Below are positions 24,701 through 36,900 of a stretch of DNA of 64,000 bases, piece by piece. Below the pieces are notes generated by a model. It was given only the letters and a program-made list of their open reading frames with translations. It was not told the origin of the DNA and made no database searches. The first letter of the stretch is position 1; each line of letters starts with the position of its first letter. This stretch comes from Eonycteris spelaea. Lineage: Eukaryota; Chordata; Mammalia; Chiroptera; Pteropodidae. The position numbers and the translations under genes were made by a program. The stretch lies in the NCBI GenBank assembly GCA_003508835.1, contig PUFA01000558.1, positions 124,001-188,000 of the forward strand, in the 5' to 3' direction.

Positions 24701-26745
24701 ATAGAAATAAATGATAAGGATAATACAACACATCAAATTGGTACAACCACTTTGGAAACGTAAGGAGGTTCCTCAAAAAACTAATAATCTTACCGTATAT
24801 ATGATCCAGCAATTTTCTACTTGGTATTTACCCTAAAGACTTGAAAACCCATATCCAAAAAGTATACTCTAATAATGAGGATCAAAAAAAAAAGAAGTGG
24901 AAAAATATTCCTTTGCAATTGTAACAAAAGAATAAAATACCTAGGAAATAAATTTAAATGAAACATGTGAAGGATCTTATATAATGAAAACTATAAAACC
25001 TATTAAAAGAATCAAAGGAGATACAAAGAATAGAAGATATTCCGTGTTCTTGGAGTGGAAGAATGAGTTAAAATGACCTTTATTACCTAATGCATTATAC
25101 AGATTTTAATGCATTCCCCATCAAATTCCTTTAGCGTTTTTTAAAGAAATAAACAAAAAAATCATCGGATTTGTATGGAAGCACAAAAGACCTCAAATTG
25201 CCAAAAAGCCATCCTGCGAACAAAAACGAGGCTCGAGGCATTAGTCTGTCTACTTCAAATTATATTAAAATGTGATAATAAACAAAACAGCATGGTATTG
25301 GCAGAAAAACAGACACACAGACCAGTGTAACAGAATCGAGAGTCCAGATGTAATACCCATCTGTATATGGGAAAATAATAATAGACAAAAAAAGCCAAAC
25401 AACAGGGAAGAAAGGAAATCCTCTTCAATAAATGATAAATGGTGCTAGGAAACTGGAAAGCACCTGCAAAAAAAAAAAAAAAAGAAAGAAAAAAGAAACT
25501 AGGCTGTTGTTTTATCACTACAACACTTAAATTAACCCAAAACAGTTTAAGGACCTGAAAATCAGACCTGAAAGCAATAAAATGGCATAGAAGAAAACAC
25601 AGTAACTAAACTCAAGACCTTGGACTTAAAGAGGATTTTATGAATTTGACCCAAGGCAAGGGAAGTAAAGCTAAAAAGAAATGAATGGGCTACAATCAAA
25701 CTTAAAGCTTCTGCTCAGCAAAATAAAACTGTCGACAACTAAAGAACAACCATCTAATGGGAAAATATATTTGCAAGCAATGCTCTCTGATAAGGGTTAA
25801 TATCCAAATATACGAAGAATCTCATACAACTCTAAATTAACAAACAACAAACAACAAAAACAAACAACGATCCAATCAAAAATGGGCTAAGGACCTGAAC
25901 AGACACTTCTCCATAGAGGAATACAAATGACCAACAAACACATGAATAGATGCTCAGCACATCACTAGCTATTAGAGAAATGCAAATCAAAACACAGTGA
26001 GATACCTCACACCTGTTAAGAATAGCTGTAATCAACAGAACAGTAATAACAAATATTGGAAGAGGATGCAGAGAAAAAGGAACCCGCATATACTGCTGAT
26101 GGGACTGCAAATTATTACAGCCATTATATAACAACAATCTGGAGGTTTTTCTTAAAAAACTAAAAATTGATCTACCATATTATTTGCAATCCCTCTACTA
26201 GATGTTGCCTCAAGACTTGAAAACCCATATCTGAAAAGATATTTGCACACCAATGTTCATAGCAGCATTATTCACAGTGGCCAGGTCAGGGAAGTAGCCA
26301 AAGTGTACTATGATAGATTGATTGGATAAAGAAGCTGTGGTATATATATTCAATGGACATATAGTCATAAGAGAGAAGAAATACTGCATTTGCGACAACA
26401 TGGTGGACTCCAAATAGTCATTCCAAGCGAAATAAACAGACAGAAAAATTTGAAAATCACGATATTTATTTAATGTGTCAGATATAAATTAAAAGCAACA
26501 AATGAACAGGAAAGTAACCAGAGATTCATGGAAATTGATAATAGACTACTGGTTTCCAGACATAGGAGGAGGGGGAAGTAGATGGGGTAAAGGGGTCATA
26601 TACATGATGACATAAAAAATCTAACTATGGAAAGTAAACATACAGTGTAAATATATACATGCCTTATTGTTAAAGTATACTGGTGAAACCTAGTAGATTT
26701 TTTAAACCAATGTCACCATAAAAATTTAATTAATTAAAATAAAGA
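21750..26745 (+). mobile_element. Near full-span L1 lacking the RT core
   Basis: An L1 of about 5 kb in order: 5' UTR (21750 to about 22500, GC-richer), ORF1 remnant (about 22500-23440), inter-ORF sequence, ORF2 endonuclease region (about 23905-24735), a misplaced block (24738-24862), the distal half of ORF2 (24862 to about 26440), and a 3' UTR ending near 26745. By comparison with the copy at 57375-63120, roughly 1.5 kb of RT coding sequence, including the region with the catalytic Asp pair, is missing at about 24735. In its place lies a second copy of the ORF2 C-terminal segment. Stops interrupt both ORFs. It cannot supply its own reverse transcriptase. Confidence 0.88.
24738..24862 (+). 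repeat. Duplicated ORF2 C-terminal block inside the L1
   Basis: This segment, with TTGGTACAACCACTTTGGAA (24740-24759) and GACTTGAAAACCCATATCC near its end, corresponds to ORF2 sequence close to the 3' end. The same element carries its in-place version at about 26105-26235, and the other L1 has its equivalent at about 62501-62630. Here it is joined directly to the end of the endonuclease region on its left and to post-RT-core ORF2 on its right. Confidence 0.8.
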
Positions 26746-26749
26746 AGTT

Positions 26750-27594
26750 AATTAGTGCCCTTTTTTCTCTTCATCATAGCTTTTAAAGATTAATAAACGA
26801 AAATAGGACTCTTATCCACATTTCCCCTGAAAGCCACTGCATTATCCCAATTTCCAGAAGAATTTAAGATTTATTTCTACCTTTCACATACTTTATTATA
26901 ATGACGAATAATATATGATTCCTATGTAACTATGGTCAACTGTGCATTTTTAATCCTATAAATCATATTATAAATTATATAATGAGAAAAATGTCAATAT
27001 GTGTTAATGTTGACTCTCAACTGAAAACTGAGATGGTTAACAGAATGATTTATTATTCTTTAATATGTTACATTTTCAATAATATTTTGTGGGAATGGAA
27101 GTGAGGAATTTCTGATATCATCTGTGTAGTTGCTTCTATTTAAGTAGCTAAACAATTTTATTTTTCCTGTACTTATATATTATTAGCTAAATATGCTTCA
27201 AAAACTAACTAATAACAGGTTCCTCTGAAGTGAATAAGTTTGTCAATGTGAGAAACTTACTTTATAAATGTGAGAGTGGGGTTGGAGAACTTAATTATTT
27301 TATAATCTTGTCAGAGGGACCAGGAAACATTCTAATATGTAGTCCCTGAGTATTTGTGTTCTGGAAGTGTAAATGATCCCATCTCATTAAACTGGATTCT
27401 AAGGTTTCTTTTTCTTGGGCAGAAGGAATGGTTTATAACTGAATAAAAACAGCAGAATCCACTATGTTTATCACATTTGCTTGGAATTTTGGTTTCCGAT
27501 TCTCTGAAATCAGTGGATAAAATAGTGCCTTTAGTTTATTCACACTTGTTCATTATTTTCTGGCCTGGCTTCATTCTGGGATGTTGGACATCCA
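26750..27594. other. No gene recognised
   Basis: AT-rich sequence without an assignable repeat or exon. Confidence 0.5.
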
Positions 27595-28250
27595 TCCATC
27601 CTTATATACATTCAATAAGACTATCATGAAACAAACATTAAATTCATAACTATGTTCAAGGGACTATGGTATTTGCTATAAAAACAAAAATCAATAAGAA
27701 AACATGGCACAGCCTGACTAGGATAGAATGTGATGAGTTGTTTAACAGTATTATTTATAAAGTGCCACGTGGCCACAAAGCAGAAACTGATTAATTCTAC
27801 CTGACAATGTCAGGCAGGTATCACCAAGAAAAGTGACATTTGAACTGAATGTTGAAGAATGAGCAAGGAATTACTCAGGCAGAGAAAGAAAGAGGAAAGG
27901 AATCTGAACACAGAAAAAATATAAAACAAAAGACATCAAGAATGAGGACATATGGAGTATTTGCAGATGTTAAGAGTAGTCTGGTAATGGCTAGGAGACT
28001 CCAGGATAGGGAATTGCAGGAGATGAGGTTTGAAATTTGGTTGGTGTCATATTTTTAAGGGCTGTGTATAACATTCTGAGGAATAAGAGCTGGTAAAAAG
28101 TAACTGATAATCAGATGTTATAAAATAAAAAGGTTACAGGAAATAATAGTTACATAAAGTTTCAAGGAAGAGTCAACCAAAAGTTAAATGTTGAATATCG
28201 GCCAATGTTTCACTGGAAAGGAAGAACCCAGAATAGTCATCAATAGCTTT
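27595..28250 (-). repeat. Diverged ancient LINE, L2-like, antisense
   Basis: The left part follows the antisense L2 pattern (ATTCAATAAGACTATCATGA onward, 27610). The middle matches the L2 body type with GACATTTGAACTGAATGTTG (27836-27855) and GGCAGAGAAAGAAAGAGGAA. The open frame at 27849-28058 lies in it and is not a host gene. Highly diverged. Confidence 0.55.
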
Positions 28251-28754
28251 TAGGCTGCATATTCAATAAATTCTTGAATGAATGAAAGGATCTTGAAGTG
28301 TTCTTATAAGATTACTAAAAGAGAACCTTAACTAGATTCGATGGTAGCATGATTCTATTTGATTCCAAATTATATGGTAATGAAACAAATTCTATCTAGG
28401 TCCCTGAATTCAAGCTACATGTAGAATATTTTTTAAGTGGTAAAGTTTATGAGTCTCTTCCCTCAATAGTGACCTTCTCAATGCTCGCAATGCAGCTTTA
28501 ATCCCACTCACCACTGATAGATGTTGAGTTGGAATCGCATTGTCAGGTCCATGTTCTGAGAAACTCATTGCTTCAGGTTTAATGGCAATTGGCTGAAAGT
28601 GAAAAGCCCATTAAATATTGAGCCTAATGTGCTATAAAAAGGAAAACATGGTTGTTTTATAAAAGGGTCAGACATCTTAATTAGCCCCTTAATGTTTTCA
28701 TGAAAAGACATCAGATCATTAACTGTACACATGTATATGGGATCATATACAGTT
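28251..28754. other. No gene recognised
   Basis: No repeat or exon was assigned. The minus-strand 64-codon frame at 28565-28759 shows no domain. Confidence 0.5.
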
Positions 28755-29050
28755 AACACTCATTGAGTGCTTCCTATATGTCTCTATTCTATGTTATTCT
28801 TTTAATCCTTGCAATGACATTATGCGTTAGGTACCTTTCCTTATAATTAAGGTCAATTAAGTATATTGGTTAATAGCACAGCATCTGGAACCAAGTGGTT
28901 TTGAATCCTGGCTCTGACATTTAACAGATGAAGAAAGCAAGGCCTGGAGAATTAAATTAACTTGGCCACAGTCACACAGCTAGTAAGTAATGAAATCGGG
29001 ATTGAAATCAAATAGTCTGGTGCTATAGCTCACGCATTTAATCACTAAAA
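28755..29050 (-). repeat. MIR SINE, antisense, split by a templated insertion
   Basis: Antisense MIR. The left arm, CTCATTGAGTGCTTCCTATA (28759-28778) to TTAGGTACCTTTCC (28827-28840), is the tail and core complement. The right arm resumes at ACAGATGAAGAAAGCAAGG (28924-28942), passes through GGCCACAGTCACACAGCTAG (28963-28982), and ends near ATTTAATCAC. Between the arms lie 83 bases of foreign, plus-orientation MIR sequence. Confidence 0.85.
28841..28923 (+). repeat. Insertion copied from 29591-29736
   Basis: This block matches two pieces of sequence about 750 bases downstream. CTTATAATTAAGGTCAAT (28840-28857) equals 29590-29607. CAATTAAGTATATTG and what follows, to CTCTGACATTTA, match 29670-29738 with a few single-base differences. 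The 66 bases between the two source pieces are skipped, and the junction lies in a shared CAAT. Confidence 0.85.
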
Positions 29051-29589
29051 CATCCCTAATAAATATAGAAGTCTAAATTTGTATTATAAAGATATGCATA
29101 TATTTATTTAACAATCCTTACATAGCACTTACATATTCCAGGTTCTGTTTTTTAGTGTTTTATAAATAAAAAATGAACTTATTAATTTATGGCTTAGTGC
29201 CCTATCAACATTGCCTCAGTTAATATAGAATTTGGTGAAGTATACTATGCATAAATACATTAGATCATCTTAAATTATCTTCTATTCCTGGAAAAAATGC
29301 ATATTAGTACACTAAAAAGTAGATTTAAATGGAAAAAAGATGTGATAAATAGGGCACTTGTGTGTGTGTATGAACAATCAACTAGAGAGTATAAAGTTAG
29401 ATTATTTCTAACTACCACTTCAAAGCTGAAATTTAAGATATTAACATCTAAGATTATATAAAAATCATTGACCTTAACAGTCTAAGTAGGTCAGTTCATA
29501 TCAAAACGGTTTAACATAGGAGAGTGTACTGATTACATAAATGAATACATCATTGACAGTAGATAAGATACTTTGGAGAACCTATTTCA
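29051..29589. other. No gene recognised
   Basis: AT-rich sequence. A short part around 29108-29165 may be another MIR or L2 scrap, which I could not confirm. Confidence 0.45.
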
Positions 29590-29669
29590 CTTATAATTAA
29601 GGTCAATCTTAGAGAGTAACAGCTGCTATGTTTTACATTATGTGATCAATGATTTTACTATCTGAGCAA

Positions 29670-29900
29670 CAATTAAGTATATTGTTAATAGCACAGCAAT
29701 CTGGAACCAGTGGTTTTGAATTTCGGCTCTGACATTTATAAGCTAGGTATCTTTGGGTAGATTAAAACCTCAAGTCTCAGTTTCTTCATCTGTAAAAAGA
29801 GGGATACTATTATACCTTCCTCACATGGTAGTTGTGCAGATTGAATGAAATTTGTGAATGAAGTGTTCTGCACATAGGCATCACAACTAATACTTATCTG
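29670..29900 (+). repeat. MIR SINE
   Basis: MIR with head TTGTTAATAGCACAGCAATC, ATTTCGGCTCTGACATTTAT (29720-29739), core TCAGTTTCTTCATCTGTAAA (29778-29797) and a tail near CATCACAACTAATACTTA. Its left part, with the 80 bases before it, is the apparent source of the block at 28841-28923. Confidence 0.88.
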
Positions 29901-32900
29901 TATGTCTTCAGAAATGAAAAAACAAATAATGAATCCACATATTAACAGTGAAGGATAGTCATTCTTTAGGAAAGGCTTAAATACTGTGACATGTCAGACC
30001 ATGAAAATGTTGGTTGTGTCCCTACTGTGAAAACTGAGGGGAAAATTTCAAACATGCTTTTGGAAACTTAAGTCCATTTTCCTTGTGGCTGAGTACCCAT
30101 GCCTTTAATTAGAGTATTTTGATTAAGACAAACACAGACTTAACATACGTGTAAAAAATAATTCACAGATTTATTGATTTTTTTTCCTGCTATGGACATT
30201 AACTAGTATTGCGCTATCTTTTCAGCTTAGCTGTTCAAAAAACTATCTTCACCAATTTAGCATAATGACAGTTAAAGTCAATCATTTTTTTTGACTTTGA
30301 TAGTTATGGTGATCTAAATAATCATATTTTACATTCTTAGCAGGGTTTCTCCAAAGAAAGCCCAAGTGTTAACTGATGAGAGACAGCTTTGGTAGGTAAA
30401 AGTGCCCTTAATCACTGAAATTAAAATTGATGGGTTACAATTTTGAACAGAAAAAAAAGTCTTAGAGAAAGAGTGGATTTCAACCATTATTTTATTGTTT
30501 TTGATAAAAGCGAAGCCATGGTACTATTACATTCACTTAAATATAGTGAGAAATTGAAAACAGCAATCCATTATCTTTATTATTCCAAGACTGAGTACTG
30601 AAACAATACAGGGGAATGCAAGAAAGGAGTAATACTTTTTAATGTTAGAGTGGGCTATATTTTATTTTATTCACAGCTTGGTAAAGTGGGGTCTCCTATG
30701 CTCTTTCATTGTCTAAATTACCCCATGTCAAAATAAATAATATGGTTTAAAAATTAAATGTTAGGTCTATGTATGAATTAGAAAAAGTCAGAAAGTATGT
30801 GTATTAAAACAAGTAACAGTCACTACCTCTGGGGTATGGCCTTTCACTTTTTACTTCACACAATTTAAAAATGTGGTGATAAACCACTTAATCTATAAAT
30901 CATTTGAAAATAAACTCTGAGTTTAATTTTATTTGATAAAGAAAAAAGGAAATTCAATATTCAGGCTAGAAATAAAGTGCTGTGAATCTTGTTTAGTGTA
31001 CCATGTATAAATGCACACTATTATATATATTATGATATTTAATATTGCATATTATACATTAATCATATTTTAATATTTAATAGTTGCATATTACAGTATA
31101 TTATCTATTATATATTTTAATAGTATACTATTCTTAATAATATAATAGATTATATCAGAATCAAAAAAGGCAGACATGTTTTTTTTCCTTTATATTAATA
31201 GAACAATTTCAATATTACAGATTAGTGCTTAAAAGATTTATGGTTTTATTCAGTTAATAACAATTTTTTTCCTTTTAAAATGTGTTAAGCATTTTAAAGA
31301 TAGATGTTTTATCCTCTTTGTTTTAAATCTATTATGTTAACTAATAAATACACAATACTACAAAACAGGATATTTTTTTTTCTTAAAAGTTTGTTACAAA
31401 GTCAGTTTCTGAATCTTAACAGATATGTGTAATATAATCAGCTACCAAAAACAAACTTAAAGAGATATTTTGAAAGTTAATTTGCATTTCATGGTATTCA
31501 TCATAAGTGAAGATACACAGAAAACATTTTTAAAAGAACAACCTATTTCTTAAGACAAGGCACTAGCAAAGTTTTCATAACTCACTAATCAGATTGCCAG
31601 GATCTCAAGGCAAGAACGGTCATATTTATTTTTGTTCCTTACTCTTAACATACAGTAGGAGTTCAATAATTTTTTTTGTTGTTGAACTAAACTGAATAAT
31701 AAAGTCAAAGAACTGAGAATGTACTGATATAAAAATGCATTAAAAGATTCAGGAATACTATAAAAGTTTTTAATAATAGAAACATAATAATAGTCTTTGG
31801 TAAAAAGGTAATGGTATGAGAATAAATTTGAAATTGTACTGGACAATTTTCTTCACCATGCTAGTTTTTTAAAAGTTGACATAAGCAACTTTTATTGCAA
31901 CTAAAAGAAAAGTTTAGTAATATATGAAGGCATTAAGAAAGTGCTAAATATCCTATAGAAGGATCTTATTTTCCTTTAAAAACCAATAGATTTTCCTCTA
32001 AGTTAAGGTATCTAAGGGATCTGGAAGTTATAATTTCCTTTGTATTACCAAAAACCTGATTTTTGGGGTAGTGGGTTCCCCTTGAATCATATTTTTAATG
32101 TAGGCAATACCAACCCTATAAAAAACAAATTTATTCAAGGACCAGCATCTTGAAAGAAGAAAGTATAAGGCTGTAAAAGATGGACTATTTAGATTGTACA
32201 TGTAATGGCTATTTAAATATAGTAATATTTTTATTAGGATTGTTGTTTTTGTTGGATTATGTTAAAACGTTCTATAGTTTCGAATAATCTGACCCACCTT
32301 ATTTTTTCTGTATTTCTATTTGTGTGGTTGTGTGTGTGTGTGAGCAATTATGTAGAAAATTAGGGCTTATTTTAAACCAACACCTACATAGCATTACAAC
32401 AATAAAGCAGTTATTCAACAATGTAATTACTTTTTTGACAAGAGATGATATTAAAGGCTTCATGAAGGATATTATCAAGTGGACTTAAAGCGTGGTAAGA
32501 AATTAAAGAATTAGAAATTACTGATAATGGTTCGAGAAGGAGAAAACAACATGAATGATGCATAGATGGAAATGGCAGTAATATACGAAGGATGACAAGT
32601 TTATTGTATATTCCCTAGGAGGGAACACAGTTATGTGACATGATATTAGAAACATAGGTCAGCCCTGAAATGTAGGGTGAAAAATAATAACCTAATTTTA
32701 GTCTCTGAAGACAGACTAACCATTTGACTTTTTATTTTTCAAGGTTTTTTTTTTTTAACTTCTAGTATCATTTATTTTTCCTAGAATCTAGATGTAATTA
32801 ACTATAGCATGACAGTGCTCAATACTATCTTAACCTCATTTGGGTATTTAAACTATTTCAGTATTTGTAAATGTGAGGATTTACATTCCAAAACTAGAAA

Positions 32901-33914
32901 ACTAAAATTTGACAAAACAATAAATTTACTCAATATCGATGTATTTTTTCAAGGTATTTTTTATTGGTATTTTATTAAGTAACTATTCTGTTACCATTGA
33001 TACTATTTTTTCCATGTCAGACTTTTTTACTACAAGATTGCAAAATGAAAATGAGTTATTTGCTTTAAATCTTTCTGCAAATTTGCAAATCATTAAAAAT
33101 TTTCTGAATTCAGCTAAACAAATTAAGTGAGATCCAGAAACAGAAATACAGAATATTTAAATGCATAAAATGAACAAATAAAGAGCAAAAACCAAACCAA
33201 CAAAGTTCTATCCCTTGATTCTAGTCACAGAAGAATTTAAATATCAATGTTTTCCTGCTCCACTATGTAGCTCCAGCTTTCTAGCTCCATATCAACTTTT
33301 AATTGCTGATTTTTCCTCTTGAATTTCAGTTGGACTTTCAGTGCTGCCAATCCACCTTTTTTTACTCCTGATCCCCATTCTTTCAAAAATACTCTAAACC
33401 TTTATTTCACTTTTCAAGCCATTCAAACAACTCTCACCATCCTCACTTTCAGAATAATGACCAACACTTTATGAATATATACTAATTTATTTTTGCTGAT
33501 TCAGCAATATATTTTATTGTGCAAAAATATAAATGAATAAACATCAATATCTGCTTAATGACCCATACTGGGTAAGAATACAAATAAAGTCTAGTTTGGT
33601 TGTTAATACATTATATAAAGATTAAGTCAAAAGCTAACACACCTATTTGGCAAAGAAACGTGAAAACACTTGACCATATGTGCCTATCTCCTGTCCTTCT
33701 AAATTCTTTAAATATCTGATTCCCACAGTACTGAACAAAAATCTCTCTCATTTTTTCTATAATTTTTATTTCATTTGAAAAGCTAACATTTCCATAACAG
33801 CCTTACAACTGCAAACAAAAGCATTCATATATAATAAAAAAGAAAGCAGCTGATTGATGATATTTATGCTAATAAATTTGATATGTAATGTATTTTTTAA
33901 AAATCCAAAAATAT
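29901..33914. other. About 4 kb with no gene or repeat assigned
   Basis: Mostly AT-rich single-copy-looking sequence. It holds an AT-only, locally palindromic stretch at about 31019-31160, a short TG run near 32328-32342, and T-runs near 31372-31382 and 32747-32756. A segment at about 33240-33450 is somewhat more C-rich but was not identified. Short open frames at 31589-31846, 32939-33130 and 33766-33990 show no domain. Confidence 0.5.
31019..31160. repeat. AT-rich low-complexity, hairpin-prone stretch
   Basis: Almost pure A and T with recurring TAATAT, ATATTA and GCATATTA words in both orientations. It could fold into hairpins, and no gene is associated. Confidence 0.8.
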
Positions 33915-36900
33915 GATTATTCAATAATAACATTAAATGTAAATAACTGAGCTCACCAATAAAATGGCACAGAGTAGGAGATTGGATCAATAAGAAAACC
34001 CAACCATATGCTGCCTTCTAGTGGCACATCTCAGCTGCAAGAACAAATAGAAACTCAAAATGAAAGGTTGGAACATGATACTCCAAGCAAATGACATCCA
34101 GAAAAAAAATGGGGGTAGGGGGATAGCCATACTTATATCTGATGAAAAAGATTAAAGATCAGAAAGCACTAGAATATATTAAAGCAACTACTAACAGAAC
34201 AAAAGGGAGAAACTGACAAAAACAATTAGAGTAGAGGAACTAGATACCCACTCTTAGCTATGGATAGATGGTACAAACAGAAAATCAAAAAGGAAATAAC
34301 ACCCTTAAATGACACATTAGACCAACTGGACATAATTGACATTTAAAGAGCCTTTCATTCTAACCAGATTATACATTCTTTTTTAGCGCACATGGAACAT
34401 TCTCAAGGATAGACCATATGTTGGGCCAAAAATCTCAACAAATTTAAGAAGACTGAAATCATACCAAGCATTCTCAATTATATTGCTTTGAAAACTGGAG
34501 ATCTACTACAAAAACTATTTGGGGGAAAAATAGTGGAGATTAAACAACATTCTATTAAAAGAACGACTGGGTCATAGATGAAATACAAGACAGATCAATA
34601 GATATACAGAAAAATGAGAAAAAATACAAATAATCAAAACTTGAAATATATAGCAAGAGTGGTAATAAGAAGGAAGTTCATACCATTACAGGCCTAGCTC
34701 GAGAAACAAGAAAACATCTCAAATAAAAAAACAATACATATTTTAAAAACTATAAAAAAAGAAAGAAAAAAGAAAAAAAATGAAGCTCAAAGTTAGCAGA
34801 AAAAATAAAATAGGGGGGGTTTCTGGTCAAGATGGCAAGTAGGTTAACATTATGCTTGCCTCCTCTCACAACCATTGTTAAAATTACAATCGAACTACAG
34901 AATAGCCATCACTGAGAGTCACATAAAATCTAGCTGAACAGAAGTCTACAACCGGAGACACACAGAAGAGACCACACTTGAGATTGGTGAGGGAAAGAAG
35001 ATACGAAATGGGCTGGTTCCCACCCTGTGTGTGGCAGCTGAGAATTGGGGAAATATCTTGGCTGTGGAGGCCTCCCCAAAAGATCAAGGGGTCCCACTCC
35101 CCACACCGGACTCCCTAGTCCAGGTTCCAGTGCAAGGAAAAGAAGTCCCCACAATTCTGGCTATGAAAACCAGTGGAGATTGGGTTGAGTGAGATGGAGA
35201 GCTAAGGAAGTTGCAGAGTTTCTCTTAAGGGGCCTATGCACAAACATACTCAATGACAGACACTTGCTCTGAGTCCAACTCTTGTGCAGCGGCTTGAAAA
35301 GGCACAGGGACATATGGGGAGGAAACTGTGTTTTGTCTGGCTTCAGAGCAAGGGGTGAAGGGGCACTTTCCACCAAATGGAAGTGCTGGCAGAATCATTG
35401 TTCTGGTTGCTGAGCCCTCCCTCACCTGGTTTGCAGACCGAGGCAAAGCACATCTGAGTCTCCATCAATGTTACTGCACTGGTTGCCCCACCCTGGTAAT
35501 TCCCTGAGATCCTGCCCCTTCCAAATTGCAGGCCTACACAAAGCCACTTCCAGTGAATTTTCCACACAAACAGCTTGTCTAGTTCATGCTGTGAACTTTC
35601 CTAAATCTCTCAAAGGTTCACAAAAAACTAAGCAAGCAGCATCTGGCCTCACCGTGCTGCTTACCTGTTGCTGAGCAGCCCTGTACTTGCCTCCTAACAC
35701 AGCTGGCCTTGGTTTGCAGCTAAGCAACTCGAGGCACTCCAAACCCATTACAGGTGGTGGCCATCTGTGGATTGCTTGGTGGCTCATGCCAGGTGTTCCA
35801 GGGCAGGGCACAAGCTGCAGCTGACTTGGATTGTGGTAGGACCTCTTCCAGAAGTCATGGCCTGCAATGCCCGGTGGCCAGACTCAATCTGATCTGGAAC
35901 TCCATTTGTTTACATCAGAGGACAATAACCCAGGGGTGGTCGGGGCAAGCACCAAAGCCCTGCTAAAGTGAATCCTAACTCTGTAGTGTCAGCTCCTGCA
36001 CAAAGCTCCTCCACTGGTCATGGCCAGCCATCGCAATCAAATCAACCCAAGAATCAATCTCTCTCATTGATGAGCAAACAGCAATTAAGGCTCAACTACA
36101 CAGGAGGGCACACACAACCCATACTAGGTATATACTTGACCAATCAGCTCAGGTGACTAGAGAAGACTGTGTCAACTTTACAAAGACTGTGAGACAATAT
36201 CAGCCCTACCTAATACATAGAAACAAACATAGGTAGGCAGCCAAAATAGGAAGGCAAAAACCAACCAACCAAACAACAGAACATGTCCCAAATAAAAGAA
36301 CAGAACAAAGGTCCAGAAAAAGAACTCACCAAAATGTAGACAAACGATCTACTAAAAGCAAGAGGTTTGAAACACTGGTTTAAAAGGATGCTTGATAAAC
36401 TTAAGCTTAGAATAGATAAACTCAGTGAAAGCTTTAACAAAGAGACGAAACAAAAAGTGTAGATAGAAAATATGAAAAAAGAACCAGTCAGAATGAAGAA
36501 TACAATACTGAAATGAAGATACCTTAGCAGGAATTTAACAGTAGATTAGATGAAGTAAAGGATCGAATCAGCAATAGAGAAGACAAGGTAGCAGAAAATA
36601 CTCATTAGAACAGCAACAAGAAAAAAATAATCCAAAAATGAAATGAGGATAGTTTAAGAGGCCACTGGGACAATATCAAGTGCACCAATTGCATCACAGG
36701 AATACCAGAAAGAGAAGAGAGAGAGCAAGAATTGGAAACCTACTTCAAAAAATGATGACTTGAAAAATTCCTGAACCTGGTGAAGGAAATAAACATGCAA
36801 GACCAGGAAGTGCAGAGAGTCCCAAAGAAGATGAGCACAAAGAGGCCCACACTAAGACACATCATTATTAAAATACTAAATGTTAAAGACAAAGAGGAAT

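Noticed and set aside
34884..36156. Cluster of overlapping 60-75-codon frames on both strands suggesting a gene
   Set aside because: The cluster lies in the GC-richer 5' UTR of the nested L1; no frame is consistent or domain-bearing.
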